Of a DNA stretch of 20,811 bases, positions 1-9,665 are shown one piece after another. Both the position numbers and the translations under genes were made by a program. The stretch comes from Acidobacteriota bacterium (GTDB taxonomy: Bacteria > Acidobacteriota > Terriglobia > UBA7540): contig JAKAWN010000068.1 in NCBI GenBank assembly GCA_021827245.1, forward strand, positions 1 through 20,811, read 5' to 3'. The notes beneath the pieces are model-generated. The model was not told the origin of the DNA. It searched no databases and worked only from the letters and a program-made list of their open reading frames with translations. Position 1 is the first letter of the stretch. Every line of letters starts with the position of its first letter.

Positions 1-1456
1 TGCGCATCGCGCGCTCGAACGTTCGGAACAGCGGCTGCGGGTAAAGACCGATCCAGAGCAGGATCAGCATCATTGGGACCATCATCACCACTTCACGCGC
101 TCCCAGATCCGGCAGTGACCATTCATGTACATTGGGACCATGAAAGCCGCGTTGGATAACCTTCAATGCATAAAGAGTTGAGAGCAGGATTCCAATAGCC
201 GCAACCACCGTCACGCCGATGCTGATCCGATAAGTTCCGACCAGGGTCAGGAATTCGCCAACAAAGTCTCCCAATCCGGGCAAGCCTATAGAAGCGAGGG
301 CAAAGAAGAGGACGACCCCGCTCATAGCGGGAATTGTTGCCCAAAGGCCTCGCAACTTTTCCATTTCCCGGGTATGAGTCCGCTCCTGTAAAGCGCCGAC
401 AAGCATGAAGAGGGAGCCTGTGCTGATTCCGTGTGCGATCATCACGATCAGGACACCCTGCAAAGCGAGTGCATTCCAGGCGAAAATGCCGACAAGGGCA
501 AATCCCAGGTGGCTGACGCTCGTGTATGCCACCAGCCGCTTCAGGTCAGTCTGCGCAAAGGCGAGGACCGCGCCGTAGACGATTCCTATGACCCCCAGCG
601 TCATGGCAATGGGAGCAAATTCGTGTGCTGCACCGGGGAACAGCGGCACGACAAACCGCAACATTCCGTAGGCCCCTGTCTTGAGCAACAAGCCCGCCAG
701 GATGACGCTGCCCGCCGTAGGCGCCTCGGTATGCGCATCCGGCAGCCAGGGGTGGAAGGGGAACATGGGCAGCTTGACAGCAAAGGCCACAAAAAATCCC
801 AGCATCAGCAGCATCGCCGTGTGGGGCGTCAATGGCGTGCCCAGCAGGTCTTTATACTCGAAGGTGTAAACGCCAGTCTCGCTGTGGTGGATGAAGTAGA
901 GCGCCAGGATGGCGATCAGCATCAGCAGGCCGCTGAGCTGCGTGAAGATGAAAAACTTGACGGCCGCGTAAATGCGGCGCTCATGTCCCCAGATCGCGAT
1001 CAGGAAGTACATGGGAACCAGCATCAGTTCCCACATAAAGTAGAAGAGAAAGAGATCCACCGCGAGAAAGACGCCCAGGATACCGGCCAGGATCCACATC
1101 AGATTGAAGTGGAAGAAGCCGACGCCTTCCTGAATCTCCCTCCAGGAAGCGAGCACCGACATGATACCGAGCAGGAAAGTGAGCAGAATCAGCAAAAGGC
1201 TCAGGCCGTCCATCGCAAGATGGAAATGAATTCCGTACTGCGGAACCCACGTCCAGTTCACCTGCTTGAACCATTCGCTTTGGGGGAAAAGTTTGACATG
1301 GGCGGAATTCTGAGCCCATAAGACCAGCGCAATAACGAAATCGGCGCTGACCGCAACCAGAGAAATGATTCTCGGCCACAGGGTGCTGACCCGGTCCGCT
1401 AACCAAGCGAGAACGCCGGCCACAAGCAAAATGACGATAAGCCAGACTAGAATCAT
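1..1456 (-). CDS. nuoM: NADH-quinone oxidoreductase subunit M (partial, runs off left edge)
   Basis: This is an antiporter-like, proton-pumping membrane subunit of complex I. The frame starts with ATG at 1456 and stays open to base 1, giving about 485 codons. The family is about 490-510 residues, so only a short C-terminus lies outside the window. It is hydrophobic throughout, with many predicted membrane helices. The essential Glu lies in FMWELMLVP (E143) and the channel Lys in FAVKLPMFPFHPWLPDAHTE (K228), followed by APTAGSVILAG. These correspond to the conserved Glu/Lys pair of E. coli NuoM. The start codon overlaps the nuoL stop (ATGA), which implies translational coupling. nuoN would be expected next, beyond the left edge. 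Confidence 0.96.
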   Translation of the reverse strand, partial: MILVWLIVILLVAGVLAWLADRVSTLWPRIISLVAVSADFVIALVLWAQNSAHVKLFPQSEWFKQVNWTWVPQYGIHFHLAMDGLSLLLILLTFLLGIMSVLASWREIQEGVGFFHFNLMWILAGILGVFLAVDLFLFYFMWELMLVPMYFLIAIWGHERRIYAAVKFFIFTQLSGLLMLIAILALYFIHHSETGVYTFEYKDLLGTPLTPHTAMLLMLGFFVAFAVKLPMFPFHPWLPDAHTEAPTAGSVILAGLLLKTGAYGMLRFVVPLFPGAAHEFAPIAMTLGVIGIVYGAVLAFAQTDLKRLVAYTSVSHLGFALVGIFAWNALALQGVLIVMIAHGISTGSLFMLVGALQERTHTREMEKLRGLWATIPAMSGVVLFFALASIGLPGLGDFVGEFLTLVGTYRISIGVTVVAAIGILLSTLYALKVIQRGFHGPNVHEWSLPDLGAREVVMMVPMMLILLWIGLYPQPLFRTFERAMR

Positions 1457-3345
1457 AGGAACAACACAATCGCCAGAAAGATGATGGAACCAGCCGCAAT
1501 CCCTGCCGCGTACCATCGCATGCGGCCCGTTTCCGTTTTTCTTACACCGTGATAAAAGAGTTCGGTCACCAGCGCAATGCCCGTGTATATGTAATCGACA
1601 AAATCGCTCTTATCGATCCGGGCAACCCACATGACGGGGCGGACAAAAGCTCTTTCGTATAACCAATCCATCCCCCAATCCGAGAACCAGAACCGGTGCA
1701 GAGCCTTCGAGATCGCCGGCGTCGTAATCGCCTCCGCATATTCGCGTTTCCGGATGAAGAAAAGATAGGCGACATAAAGGCCAATCAGGAAGGCCAGAGT
1801 TACAAGGCTTTCCGACCCGAGCTCAGACATTCCTCTCAACGGCCCATCAGTAATCGGCGGCAAAGCCAGGTGCATGAAATCGGTGAAGGAGTGGACGTTG
1901 CCCAGAAATCCGGGCGTGTCTACATATCCTCCCACCACCGAGAGGATCGCGAGGGTAATGCAGGGCACAGCCATGGCCCAGCCGGGACGCTTGTGAACCT
2001 TCGTCTTTGCTTCACCGAAGAAAACAATAAAGATCAGACGGAAAGTGTAGAGAGAGGTCAGCAGCACGCCGAAAACGGCAGCGGCCCACAACCAGTCGCT
2101 CCCGATAGGCGAAGACCACGTGTCCCAAATGATCAGCCCTTTACTGTAAAAGCCTGCGGTTATCAGCGGCAGACCTGCCAGCGAACAGCCTGCGGCCAGG
2201 AACGTCCAGAAAGCTACCGGCAATTCTTTGCGCAGACCGCCCATCTTGAAAATGTTGTGTTCGTGGTGCAGGGCGTTAATGATGACTCCTGCCCCCATGA
2301 AGAGCAGGGCCTTGAAAAACGCGTGGGTCATAAAGTGAAAGATCGCTGCCGACCAGGCTCCCACGCCGAGAGCGAGGAACATATACCCAATCTGGCTGAT
2401 GGTGGAATAAGCGAGGACCCGCTTGATGTCCGATTGCGTAATCGCAGCGAAGCCCGCCATAATCAGCGTTGCCGCGCCCACAATCGCGACTGCAAGCTGC
2501 ACTTGCGGCGCCAGAGAATACAGCACGTGAGTTCGGGCAATCAAATAAACGCCGGCCGTCACCATGGTTGCAGCATGGATCAGCGCGCTGGTTGGCGTGG
2601 GACCGGCCATTGCATCCGGCAACCAGGTTTGGAGAGGAAGCTGCGCCGATTTCCCTACCGCACCGCCCAGAAGCAGTGCCGCCGCCAGAACAGGCAGAGT
2701 TGAACCTACCGGCCATTGCGCCGCGGCCCGGTGCATGAGTTCCTGAATCTGCAATGTCCCCAGCTTATCAAACAGCAGGAAGAGCCCAAGAATCATTGCG
2801 GTGTCGCCGACGCGAGTCACTATAAAAGCCTTTCGTGCCGCGAGGCCGTTCACCGGATCCTGGTACCAGAAGCCGATCAGCAGATAGCTGCACAGCCCGA
2901 CGCCTTCCCACCCAAGAAACAGGAGCAGCAGGTTAGATCCGAGGAGAAGGATGCACATCGAGCCGACAAACAGATTCATGTAGGCGAAGAATCGGCTGTA
3001 GCCTTCGTCATCGATCATGAACTCGGCGGAGTAGAGATGAATCAGGAAGCCGACGAAAGTCACCACTAAAGTCATCAGGACGGAAAGGGCATCCAGATAA
3101 AAGGAGATCCGAGGTCGAAATCCCCCGATATCGATCCAGGTCCAGAGAACCTGGGTAAAGTGGTTACCCGGCGGAGGAGAAGTAAGAAAGCTGATAGTTA
3201 TTAAGATCGAAACTACTGCTGAAAGCCCGATGGAGCCGACACCAAAAACCGGGACCATCTTCCTGGGCAGCCGTTTCCCCAAAACCGCCAGCACCATGAA
3301 GCTGGCAATCGGAAACGCGGGAATCAACCACAACAGGTGGAACAC
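1453..3345 (-). CDS. nuoL: NADH-quinone oxidoreductase subunit L
   Basis: This is the distal antiporter-like proton-pumping subunit of membrane complex I, 630 residues, a usual family length. Conserved signatures are FLGWEGVGLCSYLLIGFW (Glu147), GKSAQLPLQTWLPDAMAGPT (Lys232) and the following ALIHAATMVTAGVYL (His257). Many hydrophobic segments continue into a C-terminal extension with the long lateral helix region and a final anchor. The start is GTG at 3345, one base after the nuoK stop (TAA, 3347-3349). A GAGAGGA ribosome-binding site lies at 3350-3356, 4 nt away. The stop overlaps the nuoM start. I see no truncation or missing key residue. Confidence 0.97.
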   Translation of the reverse strand: MFHLLWLIPAFPIASFMVLAVLGKRLPRKMVPVFGVGSIGLSAVVSILITISFLTSPPPGNHFTQVLWTWIDIGGFRPRISFYLDALSVLMTLVVTFVGFLIHLYSAEFMIDDEGYSRFFAYMNLFVGSMCILLLGSNLLLLFLGWEGVGLCSYLLIGFWYQDPVNGLAARKAFIVTRVGDTAMILGLFLLFDKLGTLQIQELMHRAAAQWPVGSTLPVLAAALLLGGAVGKSAQLPLQTWLPDAMAGPTPTSALIHAATMVTAGVYLIARTHVLYSLAPQVQLAVAIVGAATLIMAGFAAITQSDIKRVLAYSTISQIGYMFLALGVGAWSAAIFHFMTHAFFKALLFMGAGVIINALHHEHNIFKMGGLRKELPVAFWTFLAAGCSLAGLPLITAGFYSKGLIIWDTWSSPIGSDWLWAAAVFGVLLTSLYTFRLIFIVFFGEAKTKVHKRPGWAMAVPCITLAILSVVGGYVDTPGFLGNVHSFTDFMHLALPPITDGPLRGMSELGSESLVTLAFLIGLYVAYLFFIRKREYAEAITTPAISKALHRFWFSDWGMDWLYERAFVRPVMWVARIDKSDFVDYIYTGIALVTELFYHGVRKTETGRMRWYAAGIAAGSIIFLAIVLFL

Positions 3346-3346
3346 G

Positions 3347-3655
3347 TTATCCTCTCATCTCACTTAAAGCGTCAGAATCCAGCGTCTTGAACCGGCGATA
3401 GATCTGAAGGACCAGGGCCAGGCCCACGGAGACTTCAGCGGCCGCCATCGAAAGGATGAAAAGAAACACAATCTGGCCGTCCGGCTGGCCCCATCTGGAG
3501 CCGGCAACGACAAACGCCAGGCCAGCGGCGTTCAGCATGATCTCCAGCGACATCAGCAAGAAGATCACATTACGCCGGACCAGAAGTCCTGTCAGTCCCA
3601 GCGCGAACAAGATCCCCGCCAGGAGCAGTCCCTGATGCATGGGTACTGATGCCAT
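3347..3655 (-). CDS. nuoK: NADH-quinone oxidoreductase subunit K
   Basis: This is the small three-helix membrane subunit of complex I that helps carry protons next to the quinone site. With the start used here it is 102 residues, the usual family size (about 100). Diagnostic features are the helix with [14 protein letters not shown], whose buried Glu is conserved, and the helix with [14 protein letters not shown], which carries the second conserved Glu. A longer reading (to 3748) is open but adds 31 polar or cysteine-rich residues unlike the family. The ATG at 3655 has a GGAGAGG ribosome-binding site 4 nt upstream and is preferred. The first 86 nt overlap the 3' end of nuoJ in another frame. 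nuoL follows after one base. Confidence 0.95.
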   Translation of the reverse strand: MASVPMHQGLLLAGILFALGLTGLLVRRNVIFLLMSLEIMLNAAGLAFVVAGSRWGQPDGQIVFLFILSMAAAEVSVGLALVLQIYRRFKTLDSDALSEMRG

Positions 3656-4163
3656 TTCGCCTCTCCGTTTTCTCCGGTGTGCGCCGGCCCAAGTGATAAG
3701 CACCCACCAGCGCCCCGAGCAGCAACATGGATGCCAGTTCCACTCCAATCAGGTAAGGCCCGAAGAGGACGATTCCGACCTGCTTCGGTCCAACCACTGC
3801 TGAACCGAATACCGCGGTGCCGGGACTGGCCACCAGATAGGCAACTTCCGCAATCAAAATCACCGCCAGAATGGAAGGTCCGATCCACATGCCGCCCCGC
3901 TGCCATTGCCGCTCCGTGTCCGTGGCCGTTTTGCCCAGATTGAGCATCATGACCACAAAAACGAACAGGACCATAATTGCGCCCGCGTAAATAATGACTT
4001 CCAGGATGGCAACAAAGGGTGCGCCGATAACAAAAAACACGATTGCAACTGATAACAGTGAAACAATCAGATAGAGCAGGGCGTGCACGGCGTTCAGACG
4101 AGTGATCGCCAGAACTGTCGAAACAATCGCAACGATTGCCGCAATGTAGAAAACGACTTCCAT
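3570..4163 (-). CDS. nuoJ: NADH-quinone oxidoreductase subunit J
   Basis: This is a five-helix membrane subunit of complex I at the base of the quinone and E-channel region. It has 197 residues, somewhat long for the family. The core is typical: [17 protein letters not shown] at about 24-40, [20 protein letters not shown] at about 50-69 with the conserved Glu and Tyr, and a last helix around 138-156 ending in GAYHLGRR. From about residue 160 a polar, low-conservation tail continues for some 37 residues. About 28 of these are read across the start of nuoK in a different frame, an 86-nt overlap. The start ATG at 4163 is 10 nt after the nuoI stop. The odd C-terminus may reflect loss of an earlier stop, but the core is intact. 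Confidence 0.95.
   Translation of the reverse strand: MEVVFYIAAIVAIVSTVLAITRLNAVHALLYLIVSLLSVAIVFFVIGAPFVAILEVIIYAGAIMVLFVFVVMMLNLGKTATDTERQWQRGGMWIGPSILAVILIAEVAYLVASPGTAVFGSAVVGPKQVGIVLFGPYLIGVELASMLLLGALVGAYHLGRRTPEKTERRNGISTHASGTAPGGDLVRAGTDRTSGPA
3660..3666 (-). promoter_or_regulatory. Shine-Dalgarno site that sets the nuoK start
   Basis: The minus strand reads GGAGAGG, followed by 4 nt (CGAA) and then the ATG at 3655. It lies inside the nuoJ coding region. It supports the 102-residue NuoK over the longer open frame to 3748. Confidence 0.7.
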
Positions 4164-4173
4164 AATCTTGATC

Positions 4174-4689
4174 TCAGGGCATCAGGCTGTGGACGTCCAC
4201 TGGCGGAGCCTCATTTTCAGACTCGCCTTTGTCCTTTCCGCCGATCTTGACACCTGCAACCCGCCAGAAATTGTACCCGTGATACTTGCCTTCACCGCTG
4301 ATCAGCAAGTCTTCTTTCTCATAAACCATGTTCTGCCGCTTGTATTCACCCATCTCGAAGTCCGGAGTAAGCTGGATGGCATAGGTTGGGCAGGCTTCCT
4401 CGCAGTAACCGCAGAAAATACAGCGTGAAAAATTGATCCTGAAAAACTCCGGATAGCGGCGCCCGTTTTCGTCTTCGGTGGCCTGCAAGGAGATGCAATC
4501 CACCGGGCAAGCCACAGCACAAAGGTAGCAGGCGACGCATCGTTCTCCACCATCAGGGTCGCGGCTGAGAATAATGCGCCCTTTGTGACGAGGAGGGAGG
4601 TAGGGTTTCTGCTCCGGGTACTGGACGGTCACCCGTCGCTGGAACATGTGCAGAAAAACATTCCAAAGCGATCTTATGACACTCAGCAT
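4174..4689 (-). CDS. nuoI: NADH-quinone oxidoreductase subunit I (2x[4Fe-4S] ferredoxin-type)
   Basis: This is the peripheral-arm subunit that holds clusters N6a and N6b and relays electrons from NuoG towards NuoB. It has 171 residues. Two ferredoxin motifs are complete: C51-x2-C54-x2-C57-x3-C61-P and C90-x2-C93-x2-C96-x3-C100-P. The N-terminal 30 residues ([19 protein letters not shown]) form the usual amphipathic segment docking on the membrane arm. The start is ATG at 4689, with a GGGAG ribosome-binding site about 7 nt upstream. The gene sits 39 nt after nuoH and 10 nt before nuoJ, the canonical position. Confidence 0.97.
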   Translation of the reverse strand: MLSVIRSLWNVFLHMFQRRVTVQYPEQKPYLPPRHKGRIILSRDPDGGERCVACYLCAVACPVDCISLQATEDENGRRYPEFFRINFSRCIFCGYCEEACPTYAIQLTPDFEMGEYKRQNMVYEKEDLLISGEGKYHGYNFWRVAGVKIGGKDKGESENEAPPVDVHSLMP

Positions 4690-4728
4690 TAAGAGACTCC
4701 CAACCTCAATAAACCAGAGCGCGCAGCG

Positions 4729-5682
4729 CTATCTGACAGCAAGCACAATGGCGCCCGTCACCAACAAATTCAGCAAAGCAAGCGGCAGCATAATCTTCCA
4801 TCCCCAGGACATCAACTGGTCAAACCTGGGCCGCGGCAAGGCGGCGCGCAGCAGGATGAAAAAGGTGATGAAGAAGAAGACCTTTATAGCGAACCAGAGC
4901 CACCCAGGCAGAACAGGACCCAGCCACCCGCCGAAATAGAGCAGCGATATCATGCAGGAGATCAGAATAACTCCCATGTATTCGCCGACGAAAAACATCC
5001 CGAACTTCATGCCGGAATATTCGGAATGGAATCCCGCCACGAGTTCGCTCTCCGCCTCCGGGAGATCGAAAGGCAGGCGGCGGGTTTCCGCAATGCCAGC
5101 GATCATGAAAAGCACAAAACCCAGAAACTGTGGGATAACAAACCACACTGTGCGCTGAGCCTCAACTATGTCCGAAAGGTTGAATGACCCGGCCATTATC
5201 ACGGTTCCCATCATGGCCAGGCCCATGAACACTTCATAGCTCAGCATCTGCGCCGAAGCGCGCAATCCTCCCAGCAACGAGTACTTGCTGGCGGAAGACC
5301 AGCCCGCAAGCACCACGCTGTATACACCGAGCGATGACAGTCCTAGGAAGAACAACACACCGATATTCAGGTTCGCAACCACAAACGACGGCGAGAAAGG
5401 AATCACCGCAAACGTCAAAAGGACAGTCACCACGATGATCCCCGGGGCAATCACAAAAACCACCTTGTCCGCGAAGGGCGGGATCCAATCTTCCTTGAAG
5501 AAAATCTTGATCATGTCGGCCACAGACTGAAGCAGCCCAAAAGGTCCCACGCGATTCGGTCCATAACGATCCTGCCAAAGAGCCAGCAAACGACGCTCCA
5601 TCCAGATCAGGATTGCCGCCAGATTCAGTGGCACGAGAAGAACAACGGCAATAACGATGATGTAAAAGATCGTTGTGTTCAT
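4729..5682 (-). CDS. nuoH: NADH-quinone oxidoreductase subunit H
   Basis: This is the membrane subunit that forms much of the quinone-binding chamber and links the hydrophilic and membrane arms of complex I. It has 317 residues from the chosen start, within the usual range. Clear signatures are [19 protein letters not shown] near the N-terminus, the loop [15 protein letters not shown], and [20 protein letters not shown], the conserved acidic loop near the quinone site. I chose ATG at 5682 because it overlaps the nuoG stop as ATGA. A TTG seven codons upstream (5703) would also keep the frame open but overlaps nuoG further. About eight hydrophobic helices are visible. The next gene is nuoI, 39 nt downstream. 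Confidence 0.96.
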   Translation of the reverse strand: MNTTIFYIIVIAVVLLVPLNLAAILIWMERRLLALWQDRYGPNRVGPFGLLQSVADMIKIFFKEDWIPPFADKVVFVIAPGIIVVTVLLTFAVIPFSPSFVVANLNIGVLFFLGLSSLGVYSVVLAGWSSASKYSLLGGLRASAQMLSYEVFMGLAMMGTVIMAGSFNLSDIVEAQRTVWFVIPQFLGFVLFMIAGIAETRRLPFDLPEAESELVAGFHSEYSGMKFGMFFVGEYMGVILISCMISLLYFGGWLGPVLPGWLWFAIKVFFFITFFILLRAALPRPRFDQLMSWGWKIMLPLALLNLLVTGAIVLAVR

Positions 5683-8384
5683 GATCGTGAAAGCCCGGTC
5701 CAAGCCGGCAACCCCGCTCCTTCCACTGGAAGCAAACCTGCCGGAATTCCGGCAATCCCATTTGGCAGCTCAGCCTGAACCAAAACTGGAAGTCGCTGGG
5801 GGGACCCGGCTAACTTGATTTCAATCTGGACCCCATCCTGCACCTGCAGGCGCTCCGCATCCGCTGGGCTCAGCGCAATGTACGGTTTCGGCGCCAGTTG
5901 CGCAATAGCCGGGGCCTGGCAGCTCAATTCCTCCGAGCCAAAAACGTGATAGAGCGGCACCAGCAACCATTCGTCAGGACGAGCCTGAAAGGCCTTCTGT
6001 GGCGCCGAAAAATACAGTCCGCTGCCACCCTGTGGCGGCTCAATCAGCCGCACGCCCGGGTCTCCTCCACGAAGCGGTCCATTGATCTCGCTCTGGAACT
6101 TATTGACGGACTGGATGGAATTCCAGCCGGGGGACCAGAAGAACGGCGTCAGGGAAGAGGGTGGTTGCCCGGGGTAACCCTCCATTGAAAAGGCCAGGGC
6201 GGAATCGGCATCTTGCGGCGGCTTCGGTTCGCTGACATTCAGGTTGGCCAGCATCGCCGTTCGGCCGCTATACCGATGCGGAGAACGAGGAATCTTTTCC
6301 CCAATCTCGCGGAATTTTGAGGAAGGCGCTGCCTCAGTAATCTTTGCCAGCGTGGGCACTGCATTGGCCGTCGCCGAAACCAGATCGTCCAATATATTCC
6401 AGGAGCCAGCCTCGGGGTGTCCGGCGGTCCTCATGATCTCGATCAGCCAGCGCCAGCTTTCCTGAATGTCATCTTTTGGGGGGTAAGCCTGGAAAAACCG
6501 CTGGGCGCGTCCTTCGTTGCTGACAAGGGTTCCGTCGGATTCGGCAAAGGCGCCCGCAGGCAGCACGAACTCCGCTTTGGATGTAGTCGGCGTCACAAGG
6601 TGGTCTAGAACGATCATGTGCCGGACTGCCTGCGCCATCCCGTCCACAGAAGCGGCCGAAGCTCTACGGTACAGATCGTTTTCCAAAATGATGACGGTAT
6701 CCGCCTTGCCCTCCTCAACCGTCTTAAGGGCCTCGCTCAAATGGCCGCCGCCCATAAGCCCAAGTCCGAGACTGTTCGCCTCCGGCATGGTGAAACTCAG
6801 CCCGGCCACTTTGCCGTCTTTTGATAACGCCCTCGCCACGTTCGCCGCGGCGTGGATTACCGCATCGCTGTTCAGACTGGATCCGGCGACAACGAGCGGT
6901 CGCTTGGCGGTCTTGAGAGCCTGGGCGATACGCTCAGCCAACTTGTGAACCTTGTCCGAAAGCTCCGGCACCGTTGGCGCCTGCGAATCGAGCGCATTTG
7001 CGACCGCAAATCCCAGACGCGCAATGTCATCCGGGGCAGCACGATAAGTTTCCGTGGCAACGTCATCCAGCCGGGTAGCATTGGGAGTGGCGATGAATAA
7101 CGGACCCGTATCATGTTGAATCGCCTCGCGAACCGCGTGGTCCAGCCAACGGGGAATCTTCATCTTGTCGGTCATTTCCATGGGCTGCTGCCGGGCCGAT
7201 TGCCGCAATGCCAAAGCCATTCTCGGAGCCACATTGCTGACATCCTCACCGAGCACCAGAACGGCGTCAGAATGCTCGATCTCACGAAGTGAGGGCGACC
7301 GTGCCGGCCCCTGGCGCATGATCTCCACCATCAAAGACACCAGGTGAGAAGACTCTTCGGACATGCCGTTAAAGAACCGGTCAGGCCCGACAAGGCTCCG
7401 CAATGCAAAATTGGATTCCAGCGAGGCGCGCGGTGACCCGATTCCAATCACCTTGTCATTACCCTTCAGGATGTCGCTCACCTGCTCAATCGCTTTCGCC
7501 TTTGGAACAGGTTTCAATTTGCCGTCCTGGCGGGATAAGGTCTGCCGCACCCTTTGCTCGCTGTTGACAAATTCATAGCCGAAGCGGCCGCGGTCACACA
7601 GGAAATATCCGTTGACTTCACCGTTGTAACGATTCACGATACGCCGCAGAGTCCCATAACGCTCGCCAGTGGAAGTGCTGCATCCGAGGCCGCAGTGCAC
7701 GCACACGGAGGGAGCCATCTGCAGGTCCCACTTGCGCGTGTAATGCTGTTTAAGCGTCTTGTCCGTAAAGACGCCCGTCGGGCAGATCTCGACCAGATTA
7801 CCCGCAAACTCGCTTTCCAGGATGCCGTCTTCATGCCGGCCGAAGAACGCGATATTCCGCGAACTGAAGACCTGCAGGTCCGTGCCGCCCGCGTACTCCC
7901 GGTAATAGCGCACGCACCGGTAGCATTGAATGCAGCGGTTCATCTCATGGTTGACCAGCGGGCCCAGATACTGGTTGCGGAAGGTGCGTTTGGGATAAGG
8001 AGTCCGGCGGTAGTTGTGGCCGGTCATTACCGTCATATCCTGAAGGTGGCACTCGCCGCCCTCGTCACAAACCGGACAGTCGTGTGGATGGTTCAGCATC
8101 AGCCCTTCGATCACTCCCGCTCGAAAAGCCAAAGCGTCCGGGTCCTTGACGGAAATGCGGGTGCCTTCGGCGGCAGGCGTCATACACGACATCACGATCC
8201 GACCCTGCGTGTCGTTCTCATCCCTGAACTGTTTGACAGCGCACTGCCGGCAGGCTCCCACCGAACCCAGGGCCGGATGCCAGCAGAAGTATGGCAGGTC
8301 AAACCCAAGCTCCAGGCAAGCCTGAAGAAGACTCTGGTCCGGGTTTACATCGTACCATTTGTCATCGACCCAGATCTTCGCCAC
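5679..8384 (-). CDS. nuoG: NADH-quinone oxidoreductase subunit G (Fe-S / molybdopterin-like)
   Basis: This is the large peripheral-arm subunit carrying the electron wire from NuoF to NuoI. It has 901 residues from the GTG at 8384. Ligand sets are complete: N1b (C34, C45, C48, C67), N5 (H99, C103, C106, C112), N4 (C151, C154, C157, C201) and the optional N7 set C228-x2-C231-x3-C235-x27-C263. The rest is a molybdopterin-oxidoreductase-like body, degenerate as is usual for NuoG, ending in a beta-rich C-terminal domain ([19 protein letters not shown]). A GTG six codons upstream (8402) is an alternative start. The 8384 start has GGAG 6 nt upstream, leaves a 2-nt gap after nuoF, and gives the familiar N-terminus MAKIWVDDK. 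Confidence 0.96.
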   Translation of the reverse strand: MAKIWVDDKWYDVNPDQSLLQACLELGFDLPYFCWHPALGSVGACRQCAVKQFRDENDTQGRIVMSCMTPAAEGTRISVKDPDALAFRAGVIEGLMLNHPHDCPVCDEGGECHLQDMTVMTGHNYRRTPYPKRTFRNQYLGPLVNHEMNRCIQCYRCVRYYREYAGGTDLQVFSSRNIAFFGRHEDGILESEFAGNLVEICPTGVFTDKTLKQHYTRKWDLQMAPSVCVHCGLGCSTSTGERYGTLRRIVNRYNGEVNGYFLCDRGRFGYEFVNSEQRVRQTLSRQDGKLKPVPKAKAIEQVSDILKGNDKVIGIGSPRASLESNFALRSLVGPDRFFNGMSEESSHLVSLMVEIMRQGPARSPSLREIEHSDAVLVLGEDVSNVAPRMALALRQSARQQPMEMTDKMKIPRWLDHAVREAIQHDTGPLFIATPNATRLDDVATETYRAAPDDIARLGFAVANALDSQAPTVPELSDKVHKLAERIAQALKTAKRPLVVAGSSLNSDAVIHAAANVARALSKDGKVAGLSFTMPEANSLGLGLMGGGHLSEALKTVEEGKADTVIILENDLYRRASAASVDGMAQAVRHMIVLDHLVTPTTSKAEFVLPAGAFAESDGTLVSNEGRAQRFFQAYPPKDDIQESWRWLIEIMRTAGHPEAGSWNILDDLVSATANAVPTLAKITEAAPSSKFREIGEKIPRSPHRYSGRTAMLANLNVSEPKPPQDADSALAFSMEGYPGQPPSSLTPFFWSPGWNSIQSVNKFQSEINGPLRGGDPGVRLIEPPQGGSGLYFSAPQKAFQARPDEWLLVPLYHVFGSEELSCQAPAIAQLAPKPYIALSPADAERLQVQDGVQIEIKLAGSPQRLPVLVQAELPNGIAGIPAGLLPVEGAGLPAWTGLSRS

Positions 8385-8386
8385 CG

Positions 8387-9658
8387 CTATCTCCAAGGGC
8401 ACCGCTTCTCACTGATGTGTCGTTCAAAATCCTCGCGGAAGTATTTCAAACCGCTCTGCAAGGGCTCGACCGCGCCAGGGGCAAGAGCACAAAACGTGTT
8501 TCCAGGTGCCGCAAACCGGCAGATGAACTCCAGCCTCTCGAGGTCCGATTCCTGCCCCTGCCCCTCCTCGATGCTTTGCAACATTTTTTCCGCCCACGAA
8601 AGCCCGCTCCAGCAGGGCGTGCACCAACCACAGGATTCCTGGGCAAAAAAGTGCTCAAGGTTCTTCACAAACCCGACCGGGCAGGTCCGATCGTCAAGAA
8701 CAATCATGGTTCCAGTACCCATGCGGCTGCCGGCTTTCTGGATTTCAGTGAAGTCCATCTTCAAATCAAGGTGTTCTTCAACAAGGAAGTCTGTCGAGGC
8801 TCCGCCCGGCAGCAGCCCGCGGAACTTCAACCCTTCTCTCATGCCACCTGCGTGTTCTTCCAGAATTTCACGAACGGTGGTACCCATAGGAAGTTCCCAC
8901 AGGCCCGGGCGCTTGACTTTGCCGCTTGCCCCATAGAGTTTTGTGCCGCTGTCCGCAGACTTGCTCAGACCTTTGAACCAGTCCGGTCCATTGTTGATAA
9001 TGTGGTGAACGTTGCAGAGGGTTTCGATGTTCTGCACAATGCTCGGTTTGCCAAAAAGCCCTGAGATCTGGGGAAACGGCGGCTTGGTCCGCGGGTTGGC
9101 GCGCTTGCCTTCCAGCGCGTTCAGCAGACCGGTTTCTTCGCCGCACATATATCGCCCGCCGCTCAAGTGCAGATGCATTTCGAGGTTATAGCCTGAACCC
9201 AAAATGTTCTTGCCCAGATAGTTGTGCGCGCGGGCCTCGGCCAGTGCTTTCCTCAATCGCTCTGCTGACAGGATATACTCGCCACGCAGGAAGATATATG
9301 CGACATCGGCTTCAATCGCATATGCCGCACAAGCCATTCCTTCGATCAGTTGGTGCGGAGTTGATTCCATGAGCAGGCGGTCTTTGAAAGTGCCCGGCTC
9401 CATTTCATCGGCATTGGCACACAAGTATTTCGGATGAGGAGCGCCTTCGCCTCTGGGCACAAAGCTCCACTTCAACCCGGTTGGAAAACCTGCGCCTCCG
9501 CGGCCTCGCAAGTTCGACTGCTTGACCACCTCAACGACTTCATTGGGCGTCATCTTCAGGGCCTTGCGCAGGCCCTGATATCCACCCGCTTTTTCGTACC
9601 CTTGAATATCCAGGGCCGAGCCATCAGGTGGAACATCTTTTGTGAGAACTTTCTCCAT
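8387..9658 (-). CDS. nuoF: NADH-quinone oxidoreductase subunit F (NADH/FMN-binding)
   Basis: This is the entry point of complex I. It binds NADH and FMN and passes electrons to cluster N3. It has 423 residues from the ATG at 9658, the usual size. The FMN/NADH glycine-rich loop RGRGGAGFPTGLKW is at about 51-64 and the second nucleotide motif MCGEETGLLNALEGKR at 171-186. The N3 cluster ligands are C343-x2-C346-x2-C349-x40-C390, an exact match to the family spacing. A further in-frame ATG at 9709 would add 17 residues overlapping nuoE. The 9658 start lies 7 nt after the nuoE stop and gives the better N-terminus, though its ribosome-binding site is weak. With NuoE and NuoG it forms the NADH dehydrogenase module, so this enzyme uses NADH rather than F420H2 or ferredoxin. 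Confidence 0.96.
   Translation of the reverse strand: MEKVLTKDVPPDGSALDIQGYEKAGGYQGLRKALKMTPNEVVEVVKQSNLRGRGGAGFPTGLKWSFVPRGEGAPHPKYLCANADEMEPGTFKDRLLMESTPHQLIEGMACAAYAIEADVAYIFLRGEYILSAERLRKALAEARAHNYLGKNILGSGYNLEMHLHLSGGRYMCGEETGLLNALEGKRANPRTKPPFPQISGLFGKPSIVQNIETLCNVHHIINNGPDWFKGLSKSADSGTKLYGASGKVKRPGLWELPMGTTVREILEEHAGGMREGLKFRGLLPGGASTDFLVEEHLDLKMDFTEIQKAGSRMGTGTMIVLDDRTCPVGFVKNLEHFFAQESCGWCTPCWSGLSWAEKMLQSIEEGQGQESDLERLEFICRFAAPGNTFCALAPGAVEPLQSGLKYFREDFERHISEKRCPWR
8391..8394 (-). promoter_or_regulatory. Shine-Dalgarno site that sets the nuoG start
   Basis: The minus strand reads GGAG followed by ATAGCG and then the GTG at 8384. The spacing of 6 nt favours this GTG over the upstream GTG at 8402, which lies before the site. 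Confidence 0.55.
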
Positions 9659-9665
9659 ATCGGTT

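Noticed and set aside
431..1321. Plus-strand open frame of 296 codons opposite nuoM
   Set aside because: The minus strand here is an intact NuoM with its key Glu and Lys. The plus frame is His/Gln/Asp-rich noise.
1696..2703. Plus-strand open frame of 335 codons opposite nuoL
   Set aside because: It is antisense to an intact nuoL. The translation is Arg/Gln-rich with no recognisable motif, so it is a shadow frame.
7554..8936. Long plus-strand open frame of 460 codons opposite nuoG and nuoF
   Set aside because: It lies antisense to two strongly conserved genes, its protein is low-complexity and unlike any family, and such frames are common opposite GC-rich coding DNA.
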